Assembly: GCA_036897485.1 (NCBI GenBank)
Contig: JAYMTF010000023.1
Coordinates: forward strand, 1 to 64,000
Direction: 5' to 3'
DNA length: 64,000 nucleotides
Source: Pelargonium nanum
Lineage: Eukaryota > Streptophyta > Magnoliopsida > Geraniales > Geraniaceae
Part shown: positions 57,455 to 64,000 of the stretch, one piece after another
Position numbering within the stretch: position 1 is the first letter of the stretch
How the letters are laid out: every line of letters starts with the position of its first letter
Made by a program: the position numbers and the translations under genes
Notes under the pieces: model-generated
Seen by the model: only the letters and a program-made list of their open reading frames with translations
Database searches by the model: none
What the model was told of the DNA's origin: nothing

Positions 57455-59241
57455 TTACATAATCAAAGAACTTTTGATAGAAACCTTGGAGATGACAACA
57501 ATGGTAGCATCTACAACTACAGTATTGTTCTTGATGTAGCCCTTGGAGACATTATGCAGATCCTTCAGCAATATCATGTCTCGCCTTCCATAAGCCTCCG
57601 AAGGAGAAAACCATTGCGAACCTGAACAACAAACAATCATCATATGTAAATTTAAAGTACTTTCGATCCTTAAATATTGACAAAACCACTTAAACAAACA
57701 ACAGGACTGGGACAGGACTCACCTATGATTTCTCTGTGTTTTGCATTTTCTGTGTCCTCATCTATTTGGTTCCGAACTCGAAGCTTATACTCTGCGTACA
57801 CTCTTCTCTTGCTTCTGTGTCTTCCAGAATCAGCTAGCTCCAAGAACACACTCATTGAGTTGTTCTTTTCATCACCATTTCCCTTGGGCCATAACATTAT
57901 CCTCCTATAATATATATGATTAGTTTCTTTATCGTTATTTATTCGATCTTTTATAAAATGATCGGATTGTTATGTATTTACTTACCATTTACAGCCTCCA
58001 ACAATGAATCCTGGGTGGCAGTAGTATTCTTCTTTTAAGTTCTTGAAATTTTTGATCTCCCAAACATGATTGGCATTGGTGGATTCAGTGAAAAAAGATT
58101 CATGTTTCCGAGCATGGTTAAGGATTAAAACCTCGACCCCAAAAGTACACGAATCGTTCTTAAGGTAACGCTCCTTGAAAGTGTCGAGGTCAATCAATTG
58201 TGCCACGCCCCATTGAGTCTTTTCCTTGTTAAAACACCTCACTTCGTCGTCTGGATTTTTGTAAACACATGTATGCAATTAGTATGAGCGAGCGATGGAG
58301 TAATTGATTATAGTGACAAGTTTAAGTGTGAATGTATAAATATAAAGACTAACCTTCGAATGTGGTGTATGTATTGTTGTCTTGATCAAGTAAAAATAGT
58401 TTGTACTTAACTTTAACCTCCCAACTATGAGATTTGTTCATTTCCTCGATCGCCAAGTAGAGGGAGATGTGATGACTTCCATTTTCTTTCTTGTATCCTT
58501 TTGGGTAGAGGCACAAACTCCTGAAATTACATATGAATAAAGGATGATCCAACTAATAAAATGACAAGTAAACTCTTTGATGATACATAAATAATTAGAT
58601 CCATTTTGGCTGACCCAATTCTACATATTATTTGCACAAGCGTAAGGCTGCAGGTCCAATTCGTCCGATGACTCAGTTCGGCCAATCATAATAAGGGCTC
58701 TATCACTATAACTATTCCTTAGACGTTGAAGTATAAATCAATTTCACACATATTCACATACTTGTGAATTAGATTACTAAGCTAGATTCACTCATTTTTG
58801 CACTGGAGTTGAATTCCCATATGACACGGGTTTTCACTTAAAATGTGTTTTTCTTGTGTACAAGCGTTCGAGTGAATCACATGCTTATATCCGTAGAAAC
58901 ACGTGTTTCTACACCAACGAGGTCATCACATATTCACATGACATTGACGAACACATAACTAAAGAAAGAGGCAAGAAGTAGAGAAGTGAAGCCACATATA
59001 TACCACTTGTAGCCTCCAACTTCAAAAACACCAGATTCGTATTTTTCCAAATCTGATTTTAACAGCGTGGAGTAGGAGCCTATTTCTAGTAAATAGTGAG
59101 CTGGTGCTGATCTTCTATCGTACGTTAAAATCCCTGCAACACACAAACACACATCAATTACAACAAATCCCAGTTAAACATAAAACATTCACACCACAAG
59201 GTTTAGAGGAAGCACAAACCAGGTGCAGTAGAGACTCCCAT
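57455..59241 (-). CDS. MATH/TRAF-like protein with two MATH domains, 6 exons, 310 aa
   Basis: MATH domains bind peptides; plant two-MATH proteins without a partner domain are a large, fast-changing family, some acting as adaptors. Exons on the minus strand: 59220-59241, 59004-59133, 58354-58520, 57986-58250, 57723-57904, 57455-57621; the total is 933 bases in frame. MATH 1 (about 12-150): HYLLEIGSYSTL, SGVFEVGGYKW, LCLYPKG, ISLYLAI, WGVAQLIDLDTF, YLKNDSCTFGVEVLI. MATH 2 (about 165-303): HVWEIKNFKNL, PGFIVGGCKW, IMLWPKG, SVFLELA, WFSPSEAYGRRDMILLKDL, YIKNNTVVVDATIVV. Exon 1 encodes only MGVSTAP plus one base. A TATA box lies 115 bases upstream. No protease (UBP12-like), BTB or RING domain is attached. 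Confidence 0.87.
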
Positions 59242-59354
59242 AGCTAATTCTTGATTTCCGAGCTGTTCTTGAAGTTGAAAGACGGTGCTGTTATGGACAC
59301 AAAATGTTGTATGTTGTGAAAGATGGTGTGTTATGGTGACCACAAAGATACAAA

Positions 59355-59361
59355 TTTATAG
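59355..59361 (-). promoter_or_regulatory. TATA box of the MATH gene
   Basis: On the minus strand CTATAAATTT lies about 115 bases upstream of the ATG at 59241. Confidence 0.5.
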
Positions 59362-60590
59362 TTGAAGGATCGTAGAATGGTCCAAGACACGCACATTGAA
59401 TTCAAAAAGCTAATCCACTAATTACTACTAAATTATTATAAACCACTGCTCATGTCTATTCCTTCAAATGTCAAAAGTGCATTAGGCTTTTCAGTGTTTT
59501 GAAAATATCAATTTGAACTAATCAACAAAAAATTAAATTTAAAATGAAAACTGGTTAATGTCTTAATTAATGACTGGAATGCCCCAGCCCACAATAATAT
59601 AAGAATCTATGAATTAAATTTCCAGAAAATAAGTGCAAATTTGAATGTGCCTACCTCATGAGAATCTTTCACACGTACTGCAAATCATTGATTTGAAAAT
59701 ATGGGCATATTGGAAAACGAATGTGTGTTATTCAATTAGTTTTTGTGAAGAAAAACGAGTAAAAGCCAACGGAATCAAGTCAATTGGTCTTTGTTTTAGA
59801 CACTGAAAAATGCCCATTTAGTGTCTCCATGTTATTCGCGTAACCATTTGTTATTTCTTATTCATCAAGTTTCAACTTTTATCTGTTGAGTCAATGGAGT
59901 TGGGTCAAGTCAGCTCCAAAACAGACCTCTATTTCATAAAATAGTAAAATACCTTCTTCTTTCTGATGATCCAAACAGACCTGCGCTTGATATATAAAAA
60001 AAGTTATAGAACCCAATAGAGAGTTCTAGTAAATCTAGCTTGGTTTCATCATTCATGAGCAAATAACCACGAAAAAGCTCTCAAATTATAAATAAAAATT
60101 AAGGTGCACGTGTGGAGCAGACAGCAAATTATCAACAATCACATGAAAGAAGAAAATAAAAACAATTGAATTGCATTCACGTGAAGCTGAGGGGTTGACC
60201 ATGATTTCTATAGATTTGTTGTTTGTTTCACATATTTTATGAAAGAAAAATGCAAATTGTCTCAAACTTTGTACAAATTTTTTTATATAAAGTGTTGGGC
60301 AATTTACATGGCAAATATTTATTTCGTATTTTCGTAGTTTAAAATTCATTTTAACGAAAAACAACCCGACATATATAATATTATCACCCTCCCATAAATT
60401 TTTAACGCGGAGCGCCCGATCTATAAGACATATAACACACGTTGCGCGTTATGATTCGGTCAAGTCACCAATATAACTTTTAATGTGTCATATTTTCATT
60501 TATTGACACAATTATTTATGTACAAAATTTTGTACTAAATGTCAAACAACTTACGCACTACATATTTCTATCTCTTGTGTAAAATAAAAT
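59362..60590. other. AT-rich spacer between two divergent genes
   Basis: AT-rich with no gene. The words CATTTATTGACA and GTACAAAATTTTGTAC near 60496-60530 resemble a stretch near 11850, possibly a shared dispersed repeat. Confidence 0.3.
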
Positions 60591-60743
60591 TGGGCCTCTA
60601 TTTGGGCTGAATAGTCCAGCCCATTTCGTTTAATGTCATCATATTTGAATTTAAATCGGCCTAAGCCTAAAACTACGATGGATCAAAAAGTTAAAGGCCC
60701 ATTCCAGTGATCCAATTTTGTTGGGGCGCACATATCTATAAAA
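60591..60743 (+). promoter_or_regulatory. Site II (TCP) cluster and TATA box of the thioesterase gene
   Basis: TGGGCC at 60591, TGGGCT at 60603, AGCCCA at 60618 and GGCCCA at 60696, then TATAAAA at 60737-60743. Clustered TGGGCY elements just before a TATA box are typical of TCP-regulated housekeeping promoters. Confidence 0.6.
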
Positions 60744-60809
60744 GTAAGCCCTACCGTAAGAAGCAAAGGTCCACCACACGGTAACATAAAACCAGAGACT
60801 GACAGTGAC

Positions 60810-60929
60810 ATGAACTCCAATCCCAATTGATTGGCGACTTCAAGAAGGAAGAGAAACTGGTTTGGGTTGTGGCAATCAATGCGGGTTGCAGAACGGTTGC
60901 GCGTCAGATCAACGCGCTCCTTGTTTTAA
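60810..60929 (+). other. Two short uORFs in the thioesterase leader
   Basis: ATG at 60810 gives MNSNPN then a stop (60810-60830). ATG at 60879 gives a 16-codon frame, MRVAERLRVRSTRSLF (60879-60929). Both end well before the main ATG at 61069, so reinitiation is possible. This holds only if the leader is unspliced here. Confidence 0.45.
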
Positions 60930-61068
60930 CTCTCTCGTCTTCACCAATCACCAGCCACCTACTCTGCTGCTGCTATTTGCGACCTCCAACTCCATCAGGT
61001 TCCCACTTCCTCGAACCATATTTAATAGCTCTTTGTTCTCCAACTCGCTCACCATCAAGCTTTTGGTT

Positions 61069-63701
61069 ATGGCTTCTGCTTCTCTCTCGCGATCCGTCGT
61101 TTTTGTCTTCTTCTTCTTCTTCGCTTGTGTGTTCATTCCGATTTCACACTCATTGCCGTTCATCGTCCTCCACGGTAAATTTATCCATAATTTTGTAATT
61201 TTTTTTCTCACTCTTAGGTTATGTGCTCTATTTCTGTTCTTTTATTTGAATTTGAATTTGATTATTGCTTTGTCAGTGAGATGGTGCTTCTGTTTACTGA
61301 AATTTATGAACTATTCTGTAGAAGGATTTTGTTAGTGCTCTTGCATTTATGGAATTCGAATGTGATCTTTAACAAATTAAACTTGGAAATTGAATAAAAA
61401 GTATGAATTATTATTTATTTGCATGTGTCATATTTGTGAAAAATGATATTATTACAGGAAACAGGTCAACCTTGCTTAATGTGCTGATTTGTTTGTTAAT
61501 ATTCCAGCATTTTGCTTACATTGATCTGCATTTAATGCTACTTTCTGTCATTATTCATCTGATTATCTGAATATGCTGTCCAATTTGTGAAGAAACTTTT
61601 TTTTTCTATGGTAGGCATTGGTGATCAGTGTTCTAATGGAGGACTTACACGTTTCACGCAGTTATTAGGCAACCTCTCTGGCTCTACAGGATATTGCGTG
61701 TATGATTCTATCATCGCTAATTTGTATTTTCCTTTAGAAAATTCTATAAGTAATCCTGCATATTGATGTCAATACTCATTGATAAGGAATCAAATTGTGT
61801 GATGTGTAGCTTCAAAATATACTAAACTGAGCCTGATTCTATTCCTATTGACATTGATTGAGTTGCTATAGTTTAACTCTTTTGATTGTAGATTCCTTTA
61901 AAAAAAAAAAAAAAAAACTCTTTTGATTGTAGAAATACTTATTATATTTTACATACAGCCGTCTCCCCTTTTTCAGCTAAACTTGATAAACCATGACAAA
62001 TGGCTCAATGCTTTTTAAATTGCATTTGTATTTGAAGATCTTTGATAATGGTTTTCCAAGTCTTATTATAAGCATCATTTAATATGTCCGAATGAAGCTG
62101 TTTAATTTGAGGCAAGCCTAAAGAGTTTTCATCAATTTATATTAGTTTTGTTATTTTTCACTGTCCAACAAATCCTTATATCTTTTCTGATTCATTATTT
62201 TTTAGTCTGTTACACACTATTACAAGCTGAAGTATGTGTTACCACTTACCAGTAATCAAAACTCTCAGTAACTGATTTTATTAACTCATGGTAACTTAAT
62301 TGAAAACTTTTAGTACTGTCAAAGATGTGGTGATATCTTGTAAATTTAACTCTTAGTGACTTGTGTAACTAGCCTCACTACTTTTCTGCCTTTTGAGAAC
62401 CAGAGTTAATTCAATATTCTTGGGTGGAGAATATGCCCTTATAGTTATTTTGCCTATTGTTATCTTTTTAGTGTCATCAACTTTTAGAAGTATGTCAGTA
62501 CTTCCATCTTTTTTCATTTGTAATGCGAGTAATTTATTTTGTTTCTTCCATACAGAGAAGTTGGGGATGGAACTTGGGATTCCTGGTTTATGTCTCTTGA
62601 GCAACAGGTAAAAGCTTATTAAAGACTACTGGTCTCATCATATTTTGAGTGACATTTTCTGATTGTAACTTATACTCTGTTACTTGTTTGCAGACAGAAG
62701 TTGTTTGTGATAAGGTGCTAAAGCCCTCTGGGTACTGTGATCAATGAGTTGACCTTACTCTGCTGTTGACTTTCATTTTAACATGTTTATTACCATGCTC
62801 ACACAGGTGAAGAAAATGAAACAATTAAGTCAGGGTTACAATATGGTTGGCCTTTCCCAGGTAATTAATGGGACTTATATTTGTGTGTGCATGTTGTAAT
62901 GCAATATGCATGTAAAATTTATACTTGTTTACTAAATTAAAATATATTGCAGTCCAGTTTCTTTTGTCTCCATATTGAACTGTTGAATTTTATTTTCTTT
63001 TTTTCCTAAAAGACTATCGAATTGATCTGGCACTTGAAAGAAGGAATGGAGCCTTTTTTGTGAACACACACACACACATAAATTTAGAGTTTAAGTTAGC
63101 TACTTGATTCTAACTTCAAGAGATGATGTGCCCTTCATGAGCTTATGTGATTCATTTTGTTTGATTTACCTTTTGATTTCTCAGTTCTTAATAAATTGAG
63201 GGTGCCTTGCCTTGTATGTTCTTATTGATCATTCTCATCTTTCTGGTTCCTTTTTTGGTCATACAGGGAAACTTAATAGGTCGAGGTGTTATTGAGTTTT
63301 GTGATGGAGGACCTAAGGTATTTAACATTACTCCAGCCTTCCTGATTTGAACTGTTGACCACATTTGAGAGGGTGAAGAGCAGTGTGGTTTATTATTTTT
63401 TTAAGCAAACTAAATTACTATTTCTTTTTTCATATGTTTGTTAGTATTATTTTCAATTCTTGTTGGTATAAACAAGACAATCTATAATAAAAAAATTAAC
63501 CACATCTTACATTAGTTTTTTTTCTTCTTTTTTTCAAGTGTCGCTCTATCTTTCTGTTGTTTTTGCTTCATTGATTACTGCGTCATCTACCATTTCCCGT
63601 ACTACCACATAAGTTATCCTTTTCTATCTTTGAAACAGGTGAACAATTATATCTCTATAGGAGGACCTCATGCTGGTACCGCTTCAGTCCCTCTCTGTGG
63701 T
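61069..63701 (+). CDS. Palmitoyl-protein thioesterase, first 7 exons (gene continues past the window)
   Basis: Alpha/beta hydrolase that removes palmitate from proteins in the lysosome/vacuole or endomembrane lumen (PPT1 family). Exons seen: 61069-61174, 61615-61699, 62556-62607, 62694-62714, 62807-62860, 63267-63317, 63639-63701, in frame, giving the first 144 residues. A signal peptide (MASASLSRSVVFVFFFFF, cleavage near residue 28) leads into LPFIVLHGIGDQCSNGG, the oxyanion strand. The nucleophile is S105 in GLSQGN, followed by GRGVIEFCDGGPKVNNYISI and GGPHAGTASVPLCG. The catalytic Asp and His lie in exons beyond 64000, so completeness cannot be judged. ATG 61069 is the first in-frame Met; a longer frame upstream has no ATG. 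Arabidopsis has three such genes at AT5G47330-47350, next to the PPPDE gene, which fits this block. Confidence 0.9.
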
Positions 63702-64000
63702 GTAAGTACTGTAAAGGCTTTTCCATTATTACCCCCTAGTATACTATTTCTATCATATTGTAGAAATTGATGCAGATACAGGGTGGGAAAAATAATATAA
63801 TGTTGAACAGGTTAGAATAATCTGTCAGGTAGACATGTGGAGTGCTTAAATAACTTCTTTGCAGCTTAGTTAGTGCTCTTCGTTTGCTTTAGAAAGTTTT
63901 AATTTACACGGGGCTTACAGTATGGTGAATTTTACTTCTCCTTGTGAGGGCCTATAACTAGTTGAAAGCATCTCACTGAACATTTCAATACTTTATTCCC

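Noticed and set aside
1-64000. CRISPR-like arrays, rRNA, bacterial-type operons or biosynthetic clusters
   Set aside because: No regularly spaced identical repeats with unique spacers, no rRNA signatures and no group of pathway genes; the neighbouring genes are unrelated in function.

Overview
This window is plant nuclear DNA, almost certainly from a eudicot. It is AT-rich, its genes carry GT-AG introns and plant-only families (VRN2, AP2/ERF, P3A proton pumps, DUF4220/DUF594, MATH), and short MITEs, SINEs and a Helitron end lie between genes. I cannot name the species. Exon structures were read by eye: splice sites were accepted only where they kept the frame and the family alignment.

Layout: a Helitron 3' end at the left edge; a complete VRN2-type Polycomb gene (780-7551, +); a group IXa ERF gene (9168-9995, -); 11 kb of AT-rich spacer; a group IXb ERF5/6-like gene (21234-22160, +); a 9.5 kb repeat-rich spacer; a complete plasma-membrane H+-ATPase gene (31735-39338, +, 21 coding exons, 965 aa); a NUDT8-like Nudix hydrolase (42225-44347, +); a PPPDE/DeSI-type peptidase (46772-49796, +); a short wall-associated GUB_WAK membrane protein without a kinase or RING domain (50453-51664, +); an intronless DUF4220/DUF594 gene (52301-54727, -); a two-MATH-domain gene (57455-59241, -); and the first half of a palmitoyl-protein thioesterase gene (61069 to beyond the right edge, +).

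The order ERF2-type / ERF5-type / NUDT8-type / PPPDE / palmitoyl thioesterase matches, from memory, the Arabidopsis block AT5G47220 to about AT5G47350, with the proton pump, WAK-like, DUF594 and MATH genes interleaved. This is an old conserved block, not an operon or a new gene system. Its likely common themes are hypoxia/cold-linked chromatin control (VRN2) and defence or stress transcription (the ERF pair).

The most interesting observations are: a Met-Cys N-terminus on the VRN2 protein plus a uORF overlapping its start; a Gly-to-Arg change in the AP2 domain of the ERF5-like protein; a W-box plus G-box cluster in the spacer between the two ERFs; a proton pump with an altered ALKKADIG motif and divergent late membrane segments; a MULE-type MITE family with perfect 9-bp target duplications, one copy about 130 bp upstream of the DUF594 start; four tRNA-derived SINEs; and an exon-pair duplication visible in the MATH gene. 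I found no capsid-bearing or retroviral element, no rRNA or tRNA gene and no CRISPR-like array.
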